Positions 1 to 6,293 of a stretch of DNA of 14,969 nucleotides are shown here, in pieces (positions within the stretch are counted from its first letter, which is position 1; the number at the start of each line of letters is the position of its first letter). Below the pieces are notes generated by a model that saw only the letters and a list, made by a program, of their open reading frames with translations, did no database searches and was not told the origin of the DNA. A program made the position numbers and the translations under genes. Source of the DNA: Deltaproteobacteria bacterium (lineage in GTDB: Bacteria; Desulfobacterota; Desulfobacteria; Desulfobacterales; C00003060); the NCBI GenBank assembly GCA_003647435.1, contig QMMV01000012.1, positions 1 through 14,969 on the forward strand, in the 5' to 3' direction.

Positions 1-92
1 TGTTATTGTACCGTCCAGGCGCTGTTCTTTCTTTACGCTCGGTTATGCTCGAGTTTGAGGCGGTCTATAACGGATTGCCCGTATGCTCATTG

Positions 93-143
93 TGTCTGTT
101 TTTTGAAACAGCTAAACTGATACCAGAAATCTAAACTGATACC
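93..143. mobile_element. Probable terminal region of an insertion sequence, extending left out of the window
   Basis: Two exact copies of CTAAACTGATACC lie at 112-124 and 131-143, 19 bases apart, preceded by TGTCTGTTTTTTGAAA at 93-108. A 30-base stretch (93-122) recurs at 9165-9194 with 3 mismatches, and the 16 bases at 127-142 recur exactly inverted at 9142-9157. Repeated short sites facing an outer boundary are typical of transposase-binding ends, for example in IS21-like elements; the family assignment is inference. The body of the element, if present, lies before base 1. Confidence 0.5.
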
Positions 144-276
144 CTTTCGCTCGTCAAGAGCCATAACACTCTCGGCAAGCCAAATCAACCCTCCCCTTGG
201 TCTCACCCCTACGCTAACTTTAGGATATCATCACCTTACAGCCTTTGGACAAGCACCTCCGCAAAGAAGCTTTCGT

Positions 277-305
277 TTGACAAATCAAAGAAAATAACAT
301 AGCCT
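277..305 (+). promoter_or_regulatory. Possible sigma-70 promoter for the 344-4211 gene run
   Basis: A perfect TTGACA lies at 277-282. Seventeen bases downstream, at 300-305, is TAGCCT, which matches TATAAT at only three positions. Placement about 40 bases ahead of the first gene is right, but the weak -10 box keeps this tentative. Confidence 0.3.
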
Positions 306-331
306 CTCGCAGGGAATGGGCACAAACTGGC

Positions 332-338
332 AAGGAGG
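332..338 (+). promoter_or_regulatory. Ribosome binding site for the nucleotide-sugar dehydrogenase
   Basis: AAGGAGG lies 5 bases before the ATG at 344 and 8 bases before a second in-frame ATG at 347. The better spacing favours 347 as the true start, which would remove one methionine. An ATG at 340 is in another frame and is not used. Confidence 0.7.
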
Positions 339-343
339 CATGG

Positions 344-1684
344 ATGATGGAACCTGTTCTAACCAAGATCGCCGTTATCGGGATGGGTTATGTTGGCATA
401 CCTGTGGCTGCCCTCCTCGCGGACCAGGAAGGTTTTGATGTAACCGGTATCCAACGGCGATCTCAGCGTTCTGGATGGAAAATAGATGTATTAAATGCAG
501 GCAGGTCGCCCTTCGAAGGGGAAGAACCTGGACTGGACAAACTCATCAGGAAGGTTGTTCAAAAGAAAAGCTTCAGGGTAACGGATGATTTTTCGGCAAT
601 CAAGGATATGGACATCGTCCTGATCGATGTGCAAACACCCACCGATGGTCCGGAAAATTTACCAAGATATCTTTCCCTTAAAGAAGTCTCCAGGCACGTT
701 GGTGCCTATATGAAAAAAGGAGCGCTTGTAATAATCGAGTCAACGGTGGCACCCGGCACGACACAGTACGTTGTGCAACCCATACTGGAGAGAAAATCCG
801 GGCTCAAGGCAGGTCAGGATTTCTTCCTTGCATATTCTTATGAGCGACTCATGCCCGGTCATCTGCTCGATTACATCAAGAACCTTCCCAGGATCGTAGG
901 GGGGGTGAACAAGCAAAGCCGTGACAGGGCGGTTGATATGTACAGGAAAATCGTCAAGGCTAAAATTTTGTCCACGGATATACTAACAGCCGAGGCATCC
1001 AAGACGATAGAAAATGCATATCGAGACGTAAATATCGCCTTCGCTAACGAGATGGCACTGGTGTGTGAAAGTCTGGGAATCGATGTCTATGAGGTGCGTG
1101 AGCTTATCAATTCACGGGCCGAACGCCATATGCACCTGCCAGGCATTGGCGTGGGTGGGCATTGTCTTCCAAAAGATACATGGCTTCTAAATTATGGGGT
1201 GCAAAGATACGGGAAGTTCGCCATAAAACCTGAGTTCGTTCGACTTGCCAGGAAAATAAATAACTCTATGCCGGTCCATGCCGCACAGATGGTTAAAGAA
1301 GCCCTTTCATCCAAGGATATTCAGCTCAGGGATGCCAAGATCGCTCTATTGGGTGTCGCCTATCTTGAAGATTCTGACGACATCCGCAATACCCCCGCCT
1401 ACGATCTCATCCGGGAGCTTGAGGCCTACGGTGCCGAGGTCGTGGCACATGATCCATATGTGCAAACCTTTCCTGAAGCCGAACTGAGCCACGATTTGAA
1501 TCAGGTGGTAAAAGGGGCTGACTGCATCGTGATCTCCACCGGACATAAGCCGTATTTCAATATGAACCTGAAAGAGTTAAAATCCCTTATGCGTACACCA
1601 ATTATTGTTGACGGCCGAAATGTCCTCAACAGAGACAGCGCCGAAAACTCAGGCTTTCTTTATAAAGGAATCGGCAAAGGTTAA
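344..1684 (+). CDS. UDP-N-acetyl-D-mannosamine dehydrogenase-like nucleotide-sugar dehydrogenase
   Basis: This is an NAD-dependent nucleotide-sugar 6-dehydrogenase that oxidises a UDP-hexose(amine) to the uronic acid for surface polysaccharide synthesis in the cytoplasm. At 446 residues it has normal length. The N-terminal Rossmann domain opens with GMGYVG (13-18). ESTVAPGTT (132-140) and YERLMPG (166-172) mark the active-site side. TAEASKTIENAYRDVN (215-230) carries the conserved lysine K220. GIGVGGHCLPKD (267-278) contains the catalytic cysteine C274. The C-terminal UDP-binding domain follows (about 330-440). The segment GIQRRSQRSGWKID (35-48) resembles WecC-type enzymes more than UDP-glucose dehydrogenases, so UDP-ManNAc is the likeliest substrate, though UDP-GlcNAc or related sugars are possible. 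No epimerase or glycosyltransferase neighbour is visible to settle this. It is first in a tightly packed run, 11 bases ahead of the kinase gene. Confidence 0.9.
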   Translation: MMEPVLTKIAVIGMGYVGIPVAALLADQEGFDVTGIQRRSQRSGWKIDVLNAGRSPFEGEEPGLDKLIRKVVQKKSFRVTDDFSAIKDMDIVLIDVQTPTDGPENLPRYLSLKEVSRHVGAYMKKGALVIIESTVAPGTTQYVVQPILERKSGLKAGQDFFLAYSYERLMPGHLLDYIKNLPRIVGGVNKQSRDRAVDMYRKIVKAKILSTDILTAEASKTIENAYRDVNIAFANEMALVCESLGIDVYEVRELINSRAERHMHLPGIGVGGHCLPKDTWLLNYGVQRYGKFAIKPEFVRLARKINNSMPVHAAQMVKEALSSKDIQLRDAKIALLGVAYLEDSDDIRNTPAYDLIRELEAYGAEVVAHDPYVQTFPEAELSHDLNQVVKGADCIVISTGHKPYFNMNLKELKSLMRTPIIVDGRNVLNRDSAENSGFLYKGIGKG

Positions 1685-1695
1685 GCCACGAATAT

Positions 1696-3063
1696 GTGAC
1701 TATGGACGCACTCAGCGCTATTATAAAACGTGTCCAGCAAAAGAAGGAAGATTATGCCACCTATGCATTTGATAATGTGCAAATGACGGTGTTAAACACC
1801 TTTTTTGACCTTGCACAGGAATATGACCGTGTGGAGAATCTTTACTTGGTAATTGTTGGGGTGCCTCGCGTCTTCTTTGGATTGGAAAGTAACCTATTTC
1901 TGATAGACCCAAAGACAGATATGATAAAATGGGCAGCAAACAGTAATACAGGCCTGAAATCCCCGGAGGATAAGGTCCCTCGCTACATTAGAATCACACG
2001 TGCTCCATATATGGAAGCCGACGCATATATAGTGCCCATCCATGGCAGAAAGACACATGCAGGCTCCATCGTTTTCCAGAAGCCACGAGATATTATTGGA
2101 ATATTTGAGGTCAAGCAGGCCAGCCACCTTCCACAACCGAAGCTTTTTTTTCTCCAAAAGTATGTCAACCGAATAGGCTATAACCTGTACAACAAATTTC
2201 TTGCCGAACAGAGTATCCAGCACCTCAAGTTCATCAACAATTTAGTGGCGGATATGGAGCACAATGTAATCGCCCCTAATATTTACTATAAGTATTACTT
2301 TAGAAAGATCCGGAAATATCTGAACACAGGTAAGGAAATCGAGAGTGAGCTTGACAAACTTCTTGATGAACTCAAGTACAAGCATCCAGAGGTATACGCC
2401 CGCATCGCCGAAATACACGAAAGAATGATCGTAACTAACAGGGCCATGTTCAGCGATCAGGAAAAAATCGAGCAACATTATAAACACACCAGTCTTTTTC
2501 TGGAAACCTTGTTTCGCCCGGATCACTTTGTTTATGGTGAATACATCCTGAAAAAAACCTCATGTTACCTGTGGCGCGATATTGTAAAACCCCAGCTTCA
2601 ACGATACAGGGATCGCTTTCTCAAACAGGGTATCGCCATTAACCATATCCTGGAGGACCTCGAAGAGGCTGAAGACATTCAGGTCAGGGTAGACAAAGGG
2701 CTGTTGGCTCAAGTGGCGGATAACTTCCTTTCAAATGCTGTAAAATATGCTGAACCGATCACCGACGCCTCGGGAAAGGCGGTTAAAAAGGTTGATTGCA
2801 AGATGAAGCTCTTGAAAAACTTTCTGGGAAAGGGGCATGATGCCGCCCGGTTCGATGTGTTTACTTCAGGACAACCGATCGGCGAGGATGATGCAGCCAA
2901 TATATTCGAGGAAGGTTTTCGGCTTGGCCAGAGCGAGGCTGGGCAAGGCACAGGACATGGACTTTATTTTGTAAAAAACGTGATTGAAGTTCACGGCGGA
3001 ACCGTTGGTTGTAAAGCGGAAGAGACGGGAAATGACTTTTATTTTATTATTCCTGTCACATAA
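1696..3063 (+). CDS. Soluble sensor-histidine-kinase-like protein with C-terminal HATPase domain
   Basis: The 455-residue protein has no membrane segment or signal peptide, so it is probably cytosolic. The N-terminal part (about 28-165) has the alternating strand pattern of a GAF-like sensor domain; this is weak. A helical segment (165-300) includes MEHNVIAPN (187-195), where H189 sits as in a phosphoacceptor H-box. The ATPase domain has an N-box DNFLSNAVKYAE (342-353; N343, N347), a degenerate G1 region SGQPIGEDDAANIFEEGFR (391-409) and a clear G2 box GQGTGHGLYFVKNVIEVHGG (416-435). The usual DxGxG of G1 is replaced, so ATP hydrolysis or phosphotransfer may differ from standard kinases. No response regulator is adjacent. 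GTG at 1696 is the longest start; ATG at 1702 is equally plausible. Neither has a good Shine-Dalgarno, which suggests coupling to the dehydrogenase stop at 1684. Its 3' end overlaps the next gene. Confidence 0.75.
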   Translation: MTMDALSAIIKRVQQKKEDYATYAFDNVQMTVLNTFFDLAQEYDRVENLYLVIVGVPRVFFGLESNLFLIDPKTDMIKWAANSNTGLKSPEDKVPRYIRITRAPYMEADAYIVPIHGRKTHAGSIVFQKPRDIIGIFEVKQASHLPQPKLFFLQKYVNRIGYNLYNKFLAEQSIQHLKFINNLVADMEHNVIAPNIYYKYYFRKIRKYLNTGKEIESELDKLLDELKYKHPEVYARIAEIHERMIVTNRAMFSDQEKIEQHYKHTSLFLETLFRPDHFVYGEYILKKTSCYLWRDIVKPQLQRYRDRFLKQGIAINHILEDLEEAEDIQVRVDKGLLAQVADNFLSNAVKYAEPITDASGKAVKKVDCKMKLLKNFLGKGHDAARFDVFTSGQPIGEDDAANIFEEGFRLGQSEAGQGTGHGLYFVKNVIEVHGGTVGCKAEETGNDFYFIIPVT

Positions 3064-3955
3064 CAGAAAAGTTGTCTCATGGTTTCTCGCCATCATTGTT
3101 TCGAGCTTTGCATTGTTACCCGGTAAGGGCAAAAGCATTTGTGCTGAATCGGTACTCACCCCCCGGCCATTTGCTTCCCTGCAGCTTCGCCTCATACATG
3201 ACGGATTTGACTCCTCTGAAATACGAGCACTCTATTCCAGGTCAGAAGTGACTTTTCAGCAACAAGATGTTGTTGCCTACTTCATGCACAAAGAAGCTGC
3301 TTTGAACTATGAACAGTTTCTGACACAACCTTCCATTAAAGAGGCAACTGAGTATCTGAAGAAAAACGGATGCCTCCTGAGAAAGGCTCAACACCTTTAT
3401 GGAGTCGAACCTGAAATCATAACCGCCATCATGCTGGTGGAGTCAAGATTCGGGACTTGTGTTGGCAAGCACCTGGTTTTCAATACCCTTTCGACGCTGG
3501 CAGCGCTTGCTGACGAGGCTAACAGAAACAGGCTGTGGCACATCAGGGTAAAACGGAAAATGCCGGGTTCAAAGGCGAAATTCAATAGATGGGCCAACCA
3601 GAAGTCTACGTGGGCATATCGTGAACTTAAGGCCTTGCTCCGGTACGTGAAAAGCCAAAAGATAGATCCTTTTTCCCTGTATGGGTCCTATGCGGGTGCG
3701 ATGGGCTTTGCCCAGTTTATTCCTTCAAGTGTGCTTGAATTCGGCCAGGACGGCAACAGAGATGGCCACATCAACCTGTGTCAACAGGAAGATGCTATCA
3801 GCAGCATAGCGAACTACCTCAAGCAGCACGGATGGCGCCTCGGTTTGAGTCGTGACAAAGCCCTTGAGATCTTGCTGTATTATAACCAGAGCACCTATTA
3901 TGCTGACACCATCTTGAAAGTGGCAAAACGCCTGTCAAGGACTACCTTAAACTGA
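3032..3955 (+). CDS. MltB-type (GH103-like) lytic murein transglycosylase
   Basis: Predicted periplasmic enzyme that cleaves the MurNAc-GlcNAc bond of peptidoglycan with 1,6-anhydro product formation. From ATG 3032 (307 residues) it begins with a signal-like segment: HNRK, then a hydrophobic run (about 14-30), with possible cleavage after ICA39. An earlier in-frame ATG at 2984 would add 16 charged residues in front of the hydrophobic run and a longer overlap, so I prefer 3032, though its Shine-Dalgarno (GACGGGA) is modest. The catalytic domain shows YGVEPEIITAIMLVESRFG with the likely acid-base Glu137, then SYAGAMGFAQFIPSS as in MltB (GAMG..QF.PSS), then a DGNRDGHINLCQQEDAISSI stretch followed by ANYLKQHGW, all diagnostic of the family. 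No lipobox is obvious, so it may be soluble or anchored by an uncleaved helix. It overlaps the kinase gene by 32 bases, implying co-expression. Confidence 0.88.
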   Translation: MTFILLFLSHNRKVVSWFLAIIVSSFALLPGKGKSICAESVLTPRPFASLQLRLIHDGFDSSEIRALYSRSEVTFQQQDVVAYFMHKEAALNYEQFLTQPSIKEATEYLKKNGCLLRKAQHLYGVEPEIITAIMLVESRFGTCVGKHLVFNTLSTLAALADEANRNRLWHIRVKRKMPGSKAKFNRWANQKSTWAYRELKALLRYVKSQKIDPFSLYGSYAGAMGFAQFIPSSVLEFGQDGNRDGHINLCQQEDAISSIANYLKQHGWRLGLSRDKALEILLYYNQSTYYADTILKVAKRLSRTTLN

Positions 3956-4013
3956 GGAAAAATACGGGGATAAAGGCTATTTACAGAACTGCTGTCGGCA
4001 ACATGGTGGCAAT

Positions 4014-4211
4014 ATGAGTCATGGTCTAACTCTTCTGATATTCTTGATCCCCATCGTTCCGACCTTTTGGGCGATAGTGGATCTGGCTTATCGCGATTTT
4101 GTTTCTATAAGGAGAAAAGCATTGTGGGGAATATTTGTTGTCTTTGTCCCCTGCCTGGGAGGGATTGTTTACCTCCTCTTCGGACGCAGGCAAGGTAAAA
4201 AAACCACTTAG
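4014..4211 (+). CDS. Small PLDc_N-family inner-membrane protein
   Basis: A 65-residue protein with two hydrophobic helices (about 6-24 and 37-55) separated by a short charged loop (YRDFVSIRRK) and ending in the signature VYLLFGRR followed by a basic tail. This matches the stand-alone version of the membrane module found at the N terminus of cardiolipin synthases and other phospholipase D-like proteins; the catalytic HKD domains are absent. The role of stand-alone copies is not established. A GGTGG motif at 4005-4009 precedes the ATG at a fitting distance. It lies 58 bases after the transglycosylase on the same strand and may be the last intact member of the envelope-related run. Confidence 0.72.
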   Translation: MSHGLTLLIFLIPIVPTFWAIVDLAYRDFVSIRRKALWGIFVVFVPCLGGIVYLLFGRRQGKKTT

Positions 4212-4214
4212 TGT

Positions 4215-4486
4215 AACTGTTCAAGAGCCGTGAGTCTAAATGGAAAGCGGTGGGATTTTCATAAAGGCCAGTAATCTACTCAAATAGGGACAACGGTTTT
4301 TGCTCACGCAGGAGCTACCAGGCCGGTTAGAACCTCTAACAATCAAATCCGAAGTAGTCTGCTGAAGATGATCAAAAAGGACGTCCGGCTGGAATGGGAA
4401 TTAAACTCTGTGATATGGACAGGAAAGACCATGAAAAGCTGAAACAATACATCGAGGAGGGATCAAATGACAGGAACACGGAATGA
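4215..4486 (+). pseudogene. Decayed PilZ-domain gene (c-di-GMP-binding type)
   Basis: Reading through three lesions reconstructs the second half of a PilZ domain. In one frame from 4240 are SGGIFIKASNLLK, an in-frame TAG at 4285, then GQRFLLTQELPGRLEPLTIK and SEVV up to 4359. The frame then shifts: 4361 onward reads AEDDQKGRPAGMGIKLCDMD and continues RKDHEKLKQYIEEG before a stop at 4484-4486. A third shift near 4238-4240 would join an upstream stretch (SRAVSLN, 4221-4238). PilZ families show the S.GGIFI turn, the LP.....I..EVV strand and the RP.GMGIKF strand followed by a short C-terminal helix in this order. The N-terminal part with the c-di-GMP-contacting RxxxR motif is not found. The remnant overlaps the PGK-like start by 20 bases, so it carries that gene's ribosome binding site. 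Sequencing errors could mimic the lesions, but three make real decay likelier. Confidence 0.65.
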
Positions 4487-5792
4487 AGAAAAACTTTCCC
4501 TCATTCAGGATGCGGACCTAACCGGGAAGGTGGTACTCGTCCGCGTAGATCACAATGTCGTAAAAAAGGGGGTTATCAGGGACCCATATCGGATTGATCG
4601 CACAATCGGGACCTTTTACAACATTGTAGAAAGAGGCGGGCGGATTATCATGATGACCCACATCGGACGGCCGCGGAACAAAAAAACCGGCGAGATCACT
4701 TGCGACGCTTCCCTCTCAACAGAACCGGTTGCAGCCTATCTTGAACGTAAGCTTCATACCAAGATTCATGTGCCAACCTTTCCGATTGAAGGAAAGCGAG
4801 GCATCACCGCGATTGACACCTCGATTAATCTGGCGATCAAGGATCTCAAGCAGCATAAGATTGGCGCAATCTATTTGCCCAATACCCGCTGGTTTGAGGG
4901 GGAAGAGGCAACAGGAGAGATCAGAGACTCTTTTGCCCGTCAACTGGCCGGCCTCGCAGACGTCTTTGTAAACGACGCTTTTGGCTCCTGGCAACCCCAT
5001 GCTTCCACTTATGACATCACAAAATACCTGCCTTCATACGGGGGTTTTCTCATGCAGGAAGAGATCCGGCACTTAGACCAGGTGCTCAATCCCAAACGTC
5101 CCTTTGTTGCCGTAGTAGCCGGTGCTAAATACGACACAAAGATAGGTCCTCTGAATGAGATTTATAAGAAGGTGGACCGCCTGATCTTAGGAGGGGTGAT
5201 TTACAATACTTATCTGTGTGCGAAATACAACATTCAAATCGCAGGAATCCCGGATGAAGACATTGATGCAGCTAAGAAGCTCGTTTCGCTTGACAAGGAA
5301 AATAAAAAGATCGTGGAGCTCCCATATATTGTCGAGTCAGAAACCCCGGGTAAAAAGGTTCAGGGAAAATATGGAACGATCGCTATTGACGACCTTGTCC
5401 CCGGCAAATCCTATGGATATGTCCTGGATATAGACCCAAGATCCTTTTCAGACAAGGAAGTGGCTGATGTGATCAGTTCGGCCCGAACCATTTTTGTAAA
5501 TGCGGTCATGGGCTATACACCATATTTTACTGAAGGCTCCGAGGCCCTTGATCGCACCATCGACAAAAACCGCGCTGCCTTGAAGTTTTATGGAGGCGGT
5601 GACACGCTTCAAGAGTTTAAGGACCTTTGTCCGGGCCTTTACCTTTCGGTATTAGACGATGCCCAGTATTATTTTTTCACAGGGGGCGGATCTGTTCTCA
5701 AAGCGATCGAGCAAAACGATGCTTTAGGAATGAAGCCTCTGCAGGCCCTGATTGAAAATAAGAAAGCGATGGAAAAGGGATTGACACGATAA
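4467..5792 (+). CDS. Divergent phosphoglycerate kinase homologue (PGK superfamily)
   Basis: PGK transfers phosphate between 1,3-bisphosphoglycerate and ADP. This 441-residue protein is longer than usual (about 390-420) and clearly of the family: RVDHN (26-30), R42, THIGRP (64-69), an NTRWFEGEE motif with R141 (139-147), VNDAFG (168-173), GAKYDTKIG (219-227) with K221 and K225, GGGDT (376-380) and TGGG (405-408). Several canonical features are altered. The TAHRAH segment that carries a 3-phosphoglycerate-binding arginine is SWQPHAS here, with no arginine between 158 and 201. WNGPMG is VNAVMG (344-349), and RVDFN is RVDHN. Both nucleotide and sugar-phosphate domains are complete, so it is probably a folded protein, but glycolytic activity is uncertain. 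GAGGAGGG at 4454-4461 sits 5 bases before the ATG. No GAPDH, TPI or other glycolytic gene is adjacent. It may be a paralogue with another acyl-phosphate substrate. Confidence 0.82.
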   Translation: MTGTRNEEKLSLIQDADLTGKVVLVRVDHNVVKKGVIRDPYRIDRTIGTFYNIVERGGRIIMMTHIGRPRNKKTGEITCDASLSTEPVAAYLERKLHTKIHVPTFPIEGKRGITAIDTSINLAIKDLKQHKIGAIYLPNTRWFEGEEATGEIRDSFARQLAGLADVFVNDAFGSWQPHASTYDITKYLPSYGGFLMQEEIRHLDQVLNPKRPFVAVVAGAKYDTKIGPLNEIYKKVDRLILGGVIYNTYLCAKYNIQIAGIPDEDIDAAKKLVSLDKENKKIVELPYIVESETPGKKVQGKYGTIAIDDLVPGKSYGYVLDIDPRSFSDKEVADVISSARTIFVNAVMGYTPYFTEGSEALDRTIDKNRAALKFYGGGDTLQEFKDLCPGLYLSVLDDAQYYFFTGGGSVLKAIEQNDALGMKPLQALIENKKAMEKGLTR

Positions 5793-5871
5793 GCCAGTTG
5801 ATGTAGTTTTCCTCAGGTATAAGAGGTCAACCGGATAGCAAGAAACGAATTTCGAACAACCAAACCTAAGA

Positions 5872-5947
5872 GGTCCCATCGTCTAGCGGCTCAGGATACT
5901 GGCCTCTCACGCCAGAGACACGGGTTCAAATCCCGTTGGGACTACCA
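5872..5947 (+). tRNA. tRNA-Glu (anticodon CTC)
   Basis: A 76-base cloverleaf. The acceptor GGTCCCA (5872-5878) pairs with TGGGACT (5937-5943), with one G-U at the end. The anticodon stem is CTGGC/GCCAG (5899-5903 with 5911-5915), around loop CTCTCAC with anticodon CTC at 5906-5908. The T arm is ACGGG-TTCAAAT-CCCGT. The discriminator A5944 is followed by an encoded CCA (5945-5947). It reads GAG codons. An intrinsic terminator begins 14 bases downstream, so it looks like a single-tRNA transcript. A TATAAG at 5818-5823 could be its -10 box, but no well-spaced -35 is visible. Confidence 0.95.
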
Positions 5948-5960
5948 AAAGAAAATCAAG

Positions 5961-5990
5961 GGGTTGCGCCAAAAACGCAACTCGTTTTTT
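5961..5990 (+). terminator. Intrinsic terminator after tRNA-Glu
   Basis: GGGTTGCG (5961-5968) pairs with CGCAACTC (5976-5983) over 8 base pairs including one G-U, with a 7-base loop CCAAAAA, followed by GTTTTTT (5984-5990). Confidence 0.88.
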
Positions 5991-6054
5991 CATGCCTAAA
6001 TAGCAATTTCCAACCTGTTTATGCGGCACGTCGCCAATAAAAAAACAGCGGCGT

Positions 6055-6183
6055 TTGCCGGGCACCAAAAGCAACCCTCCGGAGCGACTCTGGCAGGAAG
6101 GTATCGCCGGCGCAGATTTTTTCATTGCCGCCATCGGCTCTGCGATTGAGGGCTTTGGGAAAGACAAGAAGGTGATGGATAAA
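6055..6183 (+). pseudogene. Short remnant resembling a DUF1156-type adenine-specific DNA methylase
   Basis: The frame beginning near 6055 reads PPERLWQEGIAGADFFIAAI followed by GSAIEGFGKDKKVMD (about 6076-6180). From memory this resembles the segment near the C-terminal half of DUF1156-containing, Zn-ribbon adenine-specific DNA methylases, where a (W..GI.GADFFI.AIG.A.E.FG) pattern occurs. No start codon of quality, ribosome binding site or family match is seen upstream, and the similarity ends abruptly at 6183, where the palindromic repeats begin. It is therefore a fragment, about 40 codons long, not a working gene. The family assignment rests on recall of a short motif and could be wrong. 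Confidence 0.42.
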
Positions 6184-6282
6184 GTCGGCCACCGTGCCGA
6201 CCCAACAAGGGCAGGTGCGGTGGCCCGCCCTACGGCGTTGATAACGGTTGCCCGATGTTTTGGCGGGCACGGTGGCCTGCCC
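6184..6282. repeat. Cluster of three REP-like GC-rich imperfect palindromes
   Basis: Three related units occur. At 6184-6201 GTCGGC and GCCGAC form a 6-bp stem around CACCGT. At 6210-6230 and 6262-6282 are two 21-base direct copies differing at four positions, all transitions. The shared core is GGCACGGTGGCC (6267-6278 on the + strand; 6188-6199 as its reverse complement; 10 of 12 matches at 6215-6226). The cluster lies between convergent transcription units and ends 11 bases from the kinase stop codon, so it may shape the 3' end of that mRNA. It interrupts the coding remnant to its left. Confidence 0.65.
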
Positions 6283-6293
6283 TGCTGACCGGG

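Larger units (their letters stand above)
1..343. other. Non-coding leader upstream of the nucleotide-sugar dehydrogenase
   Basis: No gene is supported in these 343 bases. Positions 1-92 could be the tail of an element or gene entering from the left; one frame stays open to about 132, but I recognise no protein family in it. Positions 93-143 carry transposon-end-like repeats, described separately. Positions 144-276 show no readable gene, hairpin or repeat. A promoter-like TTGACA at 277 and a strong ribosome binding site at 332 serve the gene that starts at 344. Confidence 0.6.

Noticed and set aside
1..132. Open frame entering from the left as a transposase C terminus
   Set aside because: The frame carries no recognisable transposase motif, and it runs through the end-like repeats, so coding there is unsupported.
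1894..2223. A 109-residue minus-strand open frame with many cysteines
   Set aside because: Antisense shadow of the sensor-kinase gene; cysteine richness reflects the complementary codons.
2866..3195. A 109-residue minus-strand open frame across the kinase-transglycosylase overlap
   Set aside because: It is antisense to two well-supported genes and shows no family features.
4285..4287. The in-frame TAG in the PilZ remnant as a pyrrolysine codon
   Set aside because: At least one frameshift also interrupts the same gene, so decay explains the stop better, and no pyrrolysine machinery is visible.
5781..5823. TTGACA at 5781 with TATAAG at 5818 as a tRNA promoter
   Set aside because: The spacing between the boxes is about 31 bases, far from the usual 16-18, and TTGACA lies within the coding end of the PGK homologue.
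5907..6167. An 86-residue minus-strand open frame ending in VVPTGFEPVSLA
   Set aside because: This tail is the familiar false translation of the antisense strand of a tRNA gene; the frame runs through tRNA-Glu and its terminator.
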